NCBI RefSeq assembly: GCF_051020975.1
Contig: NW_027478170.1
Coordinates: forward strand, 3,162,001 to 3,226,000
Direction: 5' to 3'
DNA from: Osmia lignaria lignaria
Taxonomy: Eukaryota > Arthropoda > Insecta > Hymenoptera > Megachilidae
DNA length: 64,000 nucleotides
Shown: positions 22,884 to 34,153 of the stretch, piece after piece
Numbering within the stretch: the first letter of the stretch is position 1
Layout of the letters: each line of letters starts with the position of its first letter
Position numbers and translations under genes: made by a program
The notes under the pieces: generated by a model
Seen by the model: the letters and a program-made list of their open reading frames with translations, nothing else
Database searches by the model: none
What the model was told of the DNA's origin: nothing

Positions 22884-24815
22884 TTGCAGATTTATCTCAA
22901 GGGAAGGGGCCTGACGGACATATTTCGAGATATTTCTTCTTCTTGTTGTTCTTCTTCTGCACAGCTAAGCTGGAAGTGGCATTTGCAGCTCGCAATAGTG
23001 CAGAGTTATCTCAAAGAAAGGGGCCACGGTGTTTCTGTATCTCTATTATGTTGGTGCGGCTTCGGATCTTTTAAATATCTCGATATATCTCGAAAACTAC
23101 GCTTCTGATCAAAAAATATCATAGAACCTAAATTGTGGGAAATATAATTCTCTACAAAAAAGGTCTCTTAACATTTTGCCGTAGCTCGCTTCGTTTCCGA
23201 GATATTTGCAGATTTATCTCAAGGGAAGGGGTCTGACGGACATATTTCCAGATATTTCTTCTTCTTGTTGTTCTTCTTCTGCACAGCTAAGCTGGAAGTG
23301 GCATTTGCAGCTCGCAATAGCGCAGAGTTATCTCAAAGAAAGGGGCCACGGTGTTTCTGTATCTCTATTATGTTGGTGCGGCTTCGGAACTTTTAAATAT
23401 CTTGATATATCTCGAGAACTACGCGTCTGATCAAAAAATATTATAGAACATAAAAAGTAGGAAACTTAATTCTCTACAAATAAGGTCTCTTAACATTTTG
23501 CCATAGCTCGCTCCGTTTCCGAGATATTTGCAGATTTATCTCAAGGGAAGGGGCCTGACGGACATTTTTCGAGATATTTCTTCTTCTTGTTGTTCTTCTT
23601 CTGCACAGCTAAGCTGGAAGTGGCATTTGCAGCTCGCAATAGTGCAGAGTTATCTCGAAGAAAGGGGCCACGGTGTTTCTGTATCTCTATTATGTTGGTG
23701 CGGCTTCGGAACTTTTAAATATCTTGATATATCTCGAGAACTACGCATCTGATCAAAAAATATTATAGAACATAAAAAGTAGGAAACTTAATTCTCTACA
23801 AATAAGGTCTCTTAACATTTTGCCATAGCTCGCTTCGTTTCCGAGATATTTGCAGATTTATCTCAAGGGAAGGGGCCTGACGGACATTTTTCGAGATATT
23901 TCTTCTTCTTGTTGTTCTTCTTCTGCACAGCTAAGCTGGAAGTGGCATTTGCAGCTCGCAATAGTGCAGAGTTATCTCGAAGAAAGGGGCCACGGTGTTT
24001 CTGTATCTCTATTATGTTGGTGCGGCTTCGGAACTTTTAGATATCTTGATATATCTCGAGAACTACGCATCTGATGAAAAAATATCATAGAACATAAAAA
24101 GTAGGAAACTTAATTCTCTACAAAAAAGGTCTCTTAACATTTTGCCATAGCTCGCTTCGTTTCCGAGATATTTGCAGATTTATCTCAAGGGAAGGGGCCT
24201 GACGGACATATTTCGAAATATTTCCTATTCTTGTTGTTCTTCTTCTGCACAGCTAAGCTGGAAGTGGCATTTGCAGCCCGCAATAGTGCAGAGTTATCTC
24301 AAAGAAAGGGGCCACGGTGTCTCTGTACCTCTATTATGTTGGTGCGGCTTCGGAACTTTTAAATATCTTGATATATCTCGAGAACTACGCATCTGATCAA
24401 AAAATATCATAGAAGATAAAAAGTAGGAAACCTAATTTTCTACAAAAAAGGTCTGTTAACATTTTGCCGTAGCTCGCTTCGTTTCCGAGATATTTGCAGA
24501 TTTATCTCAAGGGAAGGGGCCTGACGGACATATTTCGAGATATTTCTTCTTCTTGTTGTTCTTCTTCTGCACAGCTAAGCTTGAAGTGGCATTTGCAGCG
24601 CGCAATAGTGCAGAGTTATCTCAAAGAAACGGGCCACGGTGTTTCTGTATCTCTATTATGTTGGTGCGGCTTCGGAACTTTTAAATATCTTGATATATCT
24701 CGAGAACTACGCATCTGATCAAAAAATATCATAGAACATAAAAAGTAGGAAACTTAATTCTCTACAAAAAATGTCTCTTAACATTTTGCCATAGCTCGCT
24801 TCGTTTCCGAGATAT
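22884..24815. repeat. 6-monomer higher-order repeat, copy 1 (1932 bp)
   Basis: Order: F (22884), V (23206), K (23528), R (23850), N hybrid (24172), X with 'aagcttgaag', 'gcagcgcgc' and 'gaaacgggcc' (24494). The N hybrid has the N left half but a right half ending 'ggaacttttaaa' with a distinctive tail ('gaagataaaaag', 'ggtctgttaac'). V ends in 'atattatag' near 23438, whereas later copies have 'atatcatag'. Confidence 0.93.
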
Positions 24816-26747
24816 TTGCAGATTTATCTCAAGGGAAGGGGCCTGACGGACATATTTCGAGATATTTCTTCTTCTTGTTGTTCTTCTTCTGCACAGCTAA
24901 GCTGGAAGTGGCATTTGCAGCTCGCAATAGTGCAGAGTTATCTCAAAGAAAGGGGCCACGGTGTTTCTGTATCTCTATTATGTTGGTGCGGCTTCGGATC
25001 TTTTAAATATCTCGATATATCTCGAAAACTACGCTTCTGATCAAAAAATATCATAGAACCTAAATTGTGGGAAATATAATTCTCTACAAAAAAGGTCTCT
25101 TAACATTTTGCCGTAGCTCGCTTCGTTTCCGAGATATTTGCAGATTTATCTCAAGGGAAGGGGTCTGACGGACATATTTCCAGATATTTCTTCTTCTTGT
25201 TGTTCTTCTTCTGCACAGCTAAGCTGGAAGTGGCATTTGCAGCTCGCAATAGCGCAGAGTTATCTCAAAGAAAGGGGCCACGGTGTTTCTGTATCTCTAT
25301 TATGTTGGTGCGGCTTCGGAACTTTTAAATATCTTGATATATCTCGAGAACTACGCGTCTGATCAAAAAATATCATAGAACATAAAAAGTAGGAAACTTA
25401 ATTCTCTACAAATAAGGTCTCTTAACATTTTGCCATAGCTCGCTCCGTTTCCGAGATATTTGCAGATTTATCTCAAGGGAAGGGGCCTGACGGACATTTT
25501 TCGAGATATTTCTTCTTCTTGTTGTTCTTCTTCTGCACAGCTAAGCTGGAAGTGGCATTTGCAGCTCGCAATAGTGCAGAGTTATCTCGAAGAAAGGGGC
25601 CACGGTGTTTCTGTATCTCTATTATGTTGGTGCGGCTTCGGAACTTTTAAATATCTTGATATATCTCGAGAACTACGCATCTGATCAAAAAATATTATAG
25701 AACATAAAAAGTAGGAAACTTAATTCTCTACAAATAAGGTCTCTTAACATTTTGCCATAGCTCGCTTCGTTTCCGAGATATTTGCAGATTTATCTCAAGG
25801 GAAGGGGCCTGACGGACATTTTTCGAGATATTTCTTCTTCTTGTTGTTCTTCTTCTGCACAGCTAAGCTGGAAGTGGCATTTGCAGCTCGCAATAGTGCA
25901 GAGTTATCTCGAAGAAAGGGGCCACGGTGTTTCTGTATCTCTATTATGTTGGTGCGGCTTCGGAACTTTTAGATATCTTGATATATCTCGAGAACTACGC
26001 ATCTGATGAAAAAATATCATAGAACATAAAAAGTAGGAAACTTAATTCTCTACAAAAAAGGTCTCTTAACATTTTGCCATAGCTCGCTTCGTTTCCGAGA
26101 TATTTGCAGATTTATCTCAAGGGAAGGGGCCTGACGGACATATTTCGAAATATTTCCTATTCTTGTTGTTCTTCTTCTGCACAGCTAAGCTGGAAGTGGC
26201 ATTTGCAGCCCGCAATAGTGCAGAGTTATCTCAAAGAAAGGGGCCACGGTGTCTCTGTACCTCTATTATGTTGGTGCGGCTTCGGAACTTTTAAATATCT
26301 TGATATATCTCGAGAACTACGCATCTGATCAAAAAATATCATAGAAGATAAAAAGTAGGAAACCTAATTTTCTACAAAAAAGGTCTGTTAACATTTTGCC
26401 GTAGCTCGCTTCGTTTCCGAGATATTTGCAGATTTATCTCAAGGGAAGGGGCCTGACGGACATATTTCGAGATATTTCTTCTTCTTGTTGTTCTTCTTCT
26501 GCACAGCTAAGCTTGAAGTGGCATTTGCAGCGCGCAATAGTGCAGAGTTATCTCAAAGAAACGGGCCACGGTGTTTCTGTATCTCTATTATGTTGGTGCG
26601 GCTTCGGAACTTTTAAATATCTTGATATATCTCGAGAACTACGCATCTGATCAAAAAATATCATAGAACATAAAAAGTAGGAAACTTAATTCTCTACAAA
26701 AAATGTCTCTTAACATTTTGCCATAGCTCGCTTCGTTTCCGAGATAT
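24816..26747. repeat. 6-monomer higher-order repeat, copy 2 (1932 bp)
   Basis: Same order as copy 1: F (24816), V (25138), K (25460), R (25782), N hybrid (26104), 'aagcttgaag' monomer (26426). The rare tail changes 'gaagataaaaag' and 'ggtctgttaac' recur, as does 'gaaacgggcc'. By eye the two copies are nearly identical. Confidence 0.93.
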
Positions 26748-28357
26748 TTGCAGATTTATCTCAAGGGAAGGGGCCTGACGGACATATTTCGAGATATTTC
26801 TTCTTCTTGTTGTTCTTCTTCTGCACAGCTAAGCTGGAAGTGGCATTTGCAGCTCGCAATAGTGCAGAGTTATCTCAAAGAAAGGGGCCACGGTGTTTCT
26901 GTATCTCTATTATGTTGGTGCGGCTTCGGATCTTTTAAATATCTCGATATATCTCGAAAACTACGCTTCTGATCAAAAAATATCATAGAACCTAAATTGT
27001 GGGAAATATAATTCTCTACAAAAAAGGTCTCTTAACATTTTGCCGTAGCTCGCTTCGTTTCCGAGATATTTGCAGATTTATCTCAAGGGAAGGGGTCTGA
27101 CGGACATATTTCCAGATATTTCTTCTTCTTGTTGTTCTTCTTCTGCACAGCTAAGCTGGAAGTGGCATTTGCAGCTCGCAATAGCGCAGAGTTATCTCAA
27201 AGAAAGGGGCCACGGTGTTTCTGTATCTCTATTATGTTGGTGCGGCTTCGGAACTTTTAAATATCTTGATATATCTCGAGAACTACGCGTCTGATCAAAA
27301 AATATCATAGAACATAAAAAGTAGGAAACTTAATTCTCTACAAATAAGGTCTCTTAACATTTTGCCATAGCTCGCTCCGTTTCCGAGATATTTGCAGATT
27401 TATCTCAAGGGAAGGGGCCTGACGGACATTTTTCGAGATATTTCTTCTTCTTGTTGTTCCTCTTCTGCACAGCTAAGCTGGAAGTGGCATTTGCAGCTCG
27501 CAATAGTGCAGAGTTATCTCGAAGAAAGGGGCCACGGTGTTTCTGTATCTCTATTATGTTGGTGCGGCTTCGGAACTTTTAAATATCTTGATATATCTCG
27601 AGAACTACGCATCTGATCAAAAAATATTATAGAACATAAAAAGTAGGAAACTTAATTCTCTACAAATAAGGTCTCTTAACATTTTGCCATAGCTCGCTTC
27701 GTTTCCGAGATATTTGCAGATTTATCTCAAGGGAAGGGGCCTGACGGACATTTTTCGAGATATTTCTTCTTCTTGTTGTTCTTCTTCTGCACAGCTAAGC
27801 TGGAAGTGGCATTTGCAGCTCGCAATAGTGCAGAGTTATCTCGAAGAAAGGGGCCACGGTGTTTCTGTATCTCTATTATGTTGGTGCGGCTTCGGAACTT
27901 TTAGATATCTTGATATATCTCGAGAACTACGCATCTGATGAAAAAATATCATAGAACATAAAAAGTAGGAAACTTAATTCTCTACAAAAAAGGTCTCTTA
28001 ACATTTTGCCATAGCTCGCTTCGTTTCCGAGATATTTGCAGATTTATCTCAAGGGAAGGGGCCTGACGGACATATTTCGAAATATTTCCTATTCTTGTTG
28101 TTCTTCTTCTGCACAGCTAAGCTGGAAGTGGCATTTGCAGCTCGCAATAGTGCAGAGTTATCTCAAAGAAAGGGGCCACGGTGTTTCTGTACCTCTATTA
28201 TGTTGGTGCAGCTTCGGAGCTTTTAAATATCTTGATATATCTCGAGAACTACGCATCTGATCAAAAAATATCATAGAACATAAAAAGTAGGAAACTTAAT
28301 TCTCTACAAAAAAGGTCTCTTAACATTTTGCCATAGCTCGCTTCGTTTCCGAGATAT
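26748..28357. repeat. 6-monomer higher-order repeat, partial copy 3
   Basis: F (26748), V (27070), K (27392, private 'gttcctcttc' near 27457), R (27714) and N (28036) follow the HOR order. The copy breaks inside 28036, which keeps the N left half ('tttcctattc') but switches to 'gcagctcgc' and an A-type right half, and the 'aagcttgaag' monomer is missing. The R monomer at 27714 is the last in the window carrying 'ctcgaagaaagg' and 'acatttttcgag'. Confidence 0.9.
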
Positions 28358-29001
28358 TTGCAGATTTATCTCAAGGGAAAGGGCCTGACGGACATATTTC
28401 GAGATATTTCTTCTTCTTGTTGTTCTTCTTCTGCACAGCTAAACTGGAAGTGGCATTTCCAGCTCGCAATCATGCAAAGTTATCTCAAAGAGAGGGGCCA
28501 CGGTGTTTCTGTAGCTCTATTATGTTGGTGCGGCTTCGGAACTTTTAAATATCCTGATATATCTCGAGAACTACGCCTCTGATCGAAAAATATCATAGAA
28601 CATAAAAAGTAGGAAACTTAATTCTCTACAAAAAAGGTCTCTTAACATTTTGCCATAGCTCGTTTCGTTTCCGAGATATTTGCAGATTTATCTCAAGGGA
28701 AGGGGCCTGACGGACATATTTCGAGATATTTCTTCTTCTTGTTGTTCTTCTTCTGCACAGCTTAGCTGGAAGTGGCATTTGCAGCTCGCAATAGTGCAGA
28801 GTTGTCGCCAAGAAAGGGGCCACGGTGTTTCTGTATCTCTATTATGTTGGTGCGGCTTCGGAACTTTTAAATATCTTGATATATCTCGAGAACTACGCAT
28901 CTGATCAGAAAATATCATAGAACATAAAAAGTAGGAAACTTAATTCTCTACAAAAAAGGTCTCTTAACATTTTCCCATAACTGGCATCGTTTCCGAGATA
29001 T
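28358..29001. repeat. Second copy of the H + 'gttgtcgcc' pair (644 bp)
   Basis: 28358 and 28680 reproduce 22240 and 22562, including 'atcatgcaaag', 'atatcctgat', 'ctcgtttcg' and 'gttgtcgccaag'. A few single-base differences are visible: 'gaggggcc' against 'gagggacc', 'ctcttaacat' against 'ctcttagcat', and 'atcagaaaat' against 'atcaaaaaat'. Its tail is followed by 'tttcccataactggcatcg', the first appearance of a junction variant that is common further right. Confidence 0.9.
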
Positions 29002-30611
29002 TTGCAGATATATCTCAAGGGAAGGGGCCTGACGGACATATTTCGAGATATTTCTTCTTCTTGTTGTTCTTCTTCTGCACAGCTAAGCTGGAAGTGGCAT
29101 TTGCAGCTCGCAATAGTGCAGAGTTATCGCAAAGAAAGGGGCCACGGTGTTTCTGTATCTCTATTATGTTGGTGCGGCTTCGGAACCTTTAAATATCTTG
29201 ATATATCTCGAGAACTACGCATCTGATCAAAAAATATCATAGAGCATAAAAAGTAGGAAACCTAATTTTCTACAAAAAAGGTCTCTTAACATTTTGCCGT
29301 AGCTCGCTTCGTTTCCGAGATATTTGCAGATTTATCTCAAGGGAAGGGGCCTGACGGACATATTTCGAAATATTTCTTATTCTTGTTGTTCTTCTTCTGC
29401 ACAGCTAAGCTGGAAGTGGCATTTGCAGCTCGCTATAGTGCAGAGTTATCTCAAAGAAAGGGGCCACGGTGTTTCTGTACCTCTATTATGTTGGTGCAGC
29501 TTCGGAGCTTTTAAATATCTTGATATATCTCGAGAACTACGCATCTGATCAAAAAATATCATAGAACATAAAAAGTAGGAAACTTAATTCTCTACAAAAA
29601 AGGTCTCTTAACATTTTCCCATAGCTGGCATCGTTTCCGAGATATTTGCAGAGTTAGCTCAAGGGAAGGGGCCTGACGGACATATTCCGAGATATTTCTT
29701 CTTCTTGTTGTTCCTCTTCTGCACAGCGAAGCTGGAAGTGGCATTTGCAGGTCGCAATAGTGCAGAGTTATCTCAAAGAAAGGGGCCACGGTGTTTCTGT
29801 ATCTCTATTATGTTGGTGCGGCTTCGGAACTTTTAAATATCTCGATATATCTCGAAAACTACGCTTCCGATCAAAAAATATCAGAGAACGTAAATTGTAG
29901 GAAACATAATTCTCTACAAAAAAGGTCTCTTAACATTTTGCCATAGCTCGCTTCGTTTCCGAGATATTTGCAGATTTATCTCAAGGGAAGGGGCCTGACG
30001 GACATATTTCGAGATATTTCTTCGTCTTGTTGTTCTTCTTCTGCACAGCTAAGCTGGAAGTGGCATTTGCAGCTCGCAATAGTGCAGAGTTATCTCAAAG
30101 AAAGGGGCCACGGTGTTTCTGTATCTCTATTATGTTGGTGCGGCTTCGGAACTTTTAAATATCTTGATATATCTCGAGAACTACGCATCTGATCAAAAAA
30201 TATCATAGAACATAAAAAGTAGGAAACCTAATTTTCTACAAAAAAGGTCTCTTAACATTTTGCCGTAGCTCGCTTCGTTTCCGAGATATTTGCAGATTTA
30301 TCTCAAGGGAAGGGGCCTGACGGACATATTTCGAGATATTTCTTCTTCTTGTTGTTCTTCGTGGGCACAGCTAAGCTGGAAGTGGCATTTGCAGCTCGCA
30401 ATAGTGCAGAGTTATCTCAAAGAAAGGGGCCACGGTGTTTTTGTATCTCTATTATGTTGGTGCGGCTTCGGAACTTTTAAATATCTTGATATATCTCGAG
30501 AACTACGCATCTGTTCAAAAAATATCATAGAACATAAAAAGTAGGAATCCTAATTTTCTACAAAAAAGGTCTCTTAACATTTTGCCGTAGCTCGCTTCGT
30601 TTCCGAGATAT
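29002..30611. repeat. Transition block between the two monomer domains
   Basis: 29002 is the first C monomer ('gttatcgcaaag'). 29324 is N/A with 'gctcgctatag'. 29646 is the most divergent monomer seen: 'cagagttagctc', 'acattccgag', 'cacagcgaagc', 'gcaggtcgc' and a tail like 13542. 29968 ('cttcgtcttg') and 30290 (W) repeat the left-domain pair 21274 + 21596 exactly 8694 bp (27 monomers) away. The block thus mixes right-domain newcomers with a fragment of the left 7-monomer HOR. Confidence 0.87.
29646..29967. repeat. Most divergent monomer in the array
   Basis: Preceded by 'tttcccatagctggcatcg', it carries 'cagagttagctc', 'acattccgag', 'gttcctcttc', 'cacagcgaagc' and 'gcaggtcgc', then a right half ('ctcgaaaactacgcttccg', 'cagagaacgtaaattg') like that of 13542. 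The left half resembles T monomers and the right half the I monomers of the left domain. It therefore looks like a T/I chimera that has since gathered private changes. Confidence 0.85.
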
Positions 30612-31899
30612 TTGCAGATTTATCTCAAGGGAAGGGGCCTGACGGACATATTTCCAGATATTTCTTCTTCTTGTTGTTCTTCTTCTGCACAGCTAAGCTG
30701 GAAGTGGCATTGGCAGCTCGCAATAGTGCAGAGTTATCTCAAAGAAAGGGGCCACGGTGTTTCTGTATCTCTATTATGTTGGTGCGGCTTCGGAACTTTT
30801 AAATATCTTGATATATGTCGAGAACTACGCATCTGATCAAAAAATATCATATAACATAAAAAGTAGGAAACCTAATTTTCTACAAAAAAGGTCTCTTAAC
30901 ATTTTGCCGTAGCTCGCTTCGTTTCCGAGATATTTGCAGATTTATCTCAAGGGAAGGGGCCTGACGGACATATTTCGAAATATTTCTTATTCTTGTTGTT
31001 CTTCTTCTGCACAGCTAAGCTGGAAGTGGCATTTGCAGCTCGCAATAGTGCAGAGTTATCTCAAAGAAAGGGGCCACGGTGTTTCTGTACCTCTATTATG
31101 TTGGTGCAGCTTCGGAGCTTTTAAATATCTTGATATATCTCGAGAACTACGCATCTGATCAAAAAATATCATAGAACATAAAAAGTAGGAAACTTAATTC
31201 TCTACAAAAAAGGTCTCTTAACATTTTGCCATAGCTCGCTTCGTTTCCGAGATATTTGCAGATATATCTCAAGGGAAGGGGCCTGACGGACATATTTCGA
31301 GATATTTCTTCTTCTTGTTGTTCTTCTTCTGCACAGCTAAGCTGGAAGTGGCATTTGCAGCTCGCAATAGTGCAGAGTTATCTCAAAGAAAGGGGCCACG
31401 GTGTTTCTGTACCTCTATTATGTTGGTGCGGCTTCGGAACTTTTAAATATCTCGATATATCTCGAAAACTACGCATCTGATCAAAAAATATCATAGAACA
31501 TAAAAAGTAGGAAACCTAATTTTCTACAAAAAAGGTCTCTTAACATTTTGCCGTAGCTCGCTTCGTTTCCGAGATATTTGCAGATGTATCTCAAGGGAAG
31601 GGGCCTGACGGACATATTCCGAGATATTTCTTCTTCTTGTTGTTCCTCTTCTGCACAGCTAAGCTGGAAGTGGCATTTGCAGCTCGCAATAGTGCAGAGT
31701 TATCTCAAAGAAAGGGGCCACGGTGTTTCTGTATCTCTATTATGTTGGTGCGGCTTCGGAACGTTTAAATATCTTGATATATCTCGAGAACTACGCATCT
31801 GATCAAAAAATATCATAGAACATAAAAAGTAGGAAACTTAATTCTCTACAAAAAAGGTCTCTTAACATTTTGCCATAGCTCGCTTCGTTTCCGAGATAT
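30612..31899. repeat. 4-monomer segment, copy 1
   Basis: 30612 ('tttccagat', 'cattggcagc', 'atatgtcgag'), 30934 (N/A), 31256 ('cagatatatctc') and 31578 ('cagatgtatctc', 'acattccgag', 'gttcctcttc') recur in order 8694 bp later at 39306-40593. Matching is close from about 30596 to 31762; it ends where this copy has 'ggaacgttt' and the other has 'ggaactttt'. Confidence 0.9.
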
Positions 31900-34153
31900 T
31901 TGCAGATTTATCTCAAGGGAAGGGGCCTGACGGACATATTTCGAGATATTTCTTCTTCTTGTTGTTCTTCTTCTGCACAGCTAAGCTGGAAGTGGCATTT
32001 GCAGCTCGCAATAGTGCAGAGTTATCGCAAAGAAAGGGGCCACGGTGTTTCTGTATCTCTATTATGTTGGTGCGGCTTCGCAACTTTTAAATATCTTGAT
32101 ATATCTCGAGAACTACGCATCTGATCAGAAAATATCATAGAACATAAAAAGTAGGAAACTTAATTCTCTACAAAAAAGGTCTCTTAACATTTTGCCATAG
32201 CTCGCTTCGTTTCCGAGATATTTGCAGATTTATCTCAAGGGAAGGGGCCTGACGGACATATTTCGAGATATTTCTTCTTCTTGTTGTTCTTCTTCTGCAC
32301 AGCTAAGCTGGAAGTGGCATTTGCAGCGCGCAATAGTGCAGAGTTATCTCAAAGAAAGGGGCCACGGTGTTTCTGTATCTCTATTATGTTGGTGCGGCTT
32401 CGGAACTTTTAAATATCTTGATATATCTCGAGAACTACGCATCTGTTCAAAAAATATCATAGAACATAAAAAGTAGGAATCCTAATTTTCTACAGAAAAG
32501 GTCTCTTAACATTTTCCCATAACTGGCATCGTTTCCGAGATATTTGCAGATTTAGCTCAAGGGAAGGGGCCTGACGGACATATTCCGAGATATTTCTTCT
32601 TCTTGTTGTTCCTCTTCTGCACAGCTAAGCTGGAAGTGGCATTTGCAGCTCGCAATAGTGCAGAGTTATCTCAAAGAAAGGGGCCACGGTGTTTCTGTAT
32701 CTCTATTATGTTGGTGCGGCTTCGGAACGTTTAAATATCTTGATATATCTCGAGAACTACGCATCTGATCAGAAAATATCATAGAACATAAAAAGTAGGA
32801 ATCCTAATTTTCTACAAAAAAGGTCTCTTAACATTTTGCCGTAGCTCGCTTCGTTTCCGAGATATTTACAGATTTATCTCAAGGGAAGGGGTCTGACGGA
32901 CATATTTCGAGATATTTCTTCTTCTTGTTGTTCTTCTTCTGCACAGCTAAGCTGGAAGTGGCATTTGCAGCTCGCAATAGTGCAGAGTTATCGCAAAGAA
33001 AGGGGCCACGGTGTTTCTGTATCTCTATTATGTTGGTGCGGCTTCGGAACTTTTAAATATCTTGATATATCTCGAGAACTACGCATCTGATCAAAAAATA
33101 TCATAGAACATAAAAAGTAGGAAACCTAATTTTCTACAAAAAAGGTCTCTTAACATTGTGCCGTAGCTCGCTTCGTTTCCGAGATATTTGCAGATTTATC
33201 TCAAGGGAAGGGGCCTGACGGACATATTTCGAAATATTTCTTATTCTTGTTGTTCTTCTTCTGCACAGCTAAGCTGGAAGTGGCATTTGCAGCTCGCTAT
33301 AGTGCAGAGTTATCTCAAAGAAAGGGGCCACGGTGTTTCTGTACCTCTATTATGTTGGTGCAGCTTCGGAGCTTTTAAATATCTTGATATATCTCGAGAA
33401 CTACGCATCTGATCAAAAAATATCATACAACATAAAAAGTAGGAAACTTAATTCTCTACAAAAAAGGTCTCTTAACATTTTCCCATAACTGGCATCGTTT
33501 CCGAGATATTTGCAGATTTATCTCAAGGGAAGGGGCCTGACGGACATATTTCGAGATATTTCTTCTTCTTGTTGTTCTTCTTCTGCACAGCTAAGCTGGA
33601 AGTGGCATTTGCAGCTCGCAATAGTGCAGAGTTATCTCAAAGAAAGGGGCCACGGTGTTTCTGTATCTCTATTATGTTGGTGCGGCTTCGGAACTTTTAA
33701 ATATCTTGATATATCTCGAGAACTACGCATCTGATCAAAAAATATCATAGAACATGAAAAGTAGGAAACTTAATTCTCTACAAAAAAGGTCTCTTAACAT
33801 TTTGCCATAGCTCTCTTCGTTTCCGAGATATTTGCAGATTTATCTCAAGGGAAGGGGCCTGACGGACATATTTCGAAATATTTCTTATTCTTGTTGTTCT
33901 TCTTCTGCACAGCTAAGCTGGAAGTGGCATTTGCAGCTCGCTATAGTGCAGAGTTACCTCAAAGAAAGGGGCCACGGTGTTTCTGTATCTCTATTATGTT
34001 GGTGCGGCTTCGGAACTTTTAAATATCTTGATATATCTCGAGAACTACGCATCTGATCAAAAAATATCATAGAACATACAAAGTAGGAAACTTAATTCTC
34101 TACAAAAAAGGTCTCTTAACATTTTGCCATAGCTCGCTTCGTTTCCGAGATAT
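31900..34153. repeat. Seven-monomer block C-X-T-O-N-X-N, left partner of 45746-48643
   Basis: C (31900), X with 'gcagcgcgc' and 'catctgttcaaa' (32222), T (32544), O (32866), N/A (33188), X (33510), N (33832). 31900-32865 matches 45746-46711 at 43 monomers' distance. 32866-33509 matches 47034-47677 at 44 monomers' distance, sharing the rare 'acattgtgccg' (about 33155 and 47326). Most T and O monomers lack the 74-codon frame, because T has a TAG and O changes the TTG to TTA. Confidence 0.87.

Noticed and set aside
22508..28918. Minus-strand frames of 65-76 codons (for example 22508-22705, 22570-22800, 28626-28823, 35388-35585)
   Set aside because: They are antisense readings of the same satellite unit, present only where one or two substitutions happen to remove stops, and do not resemble any protein family I recognise.
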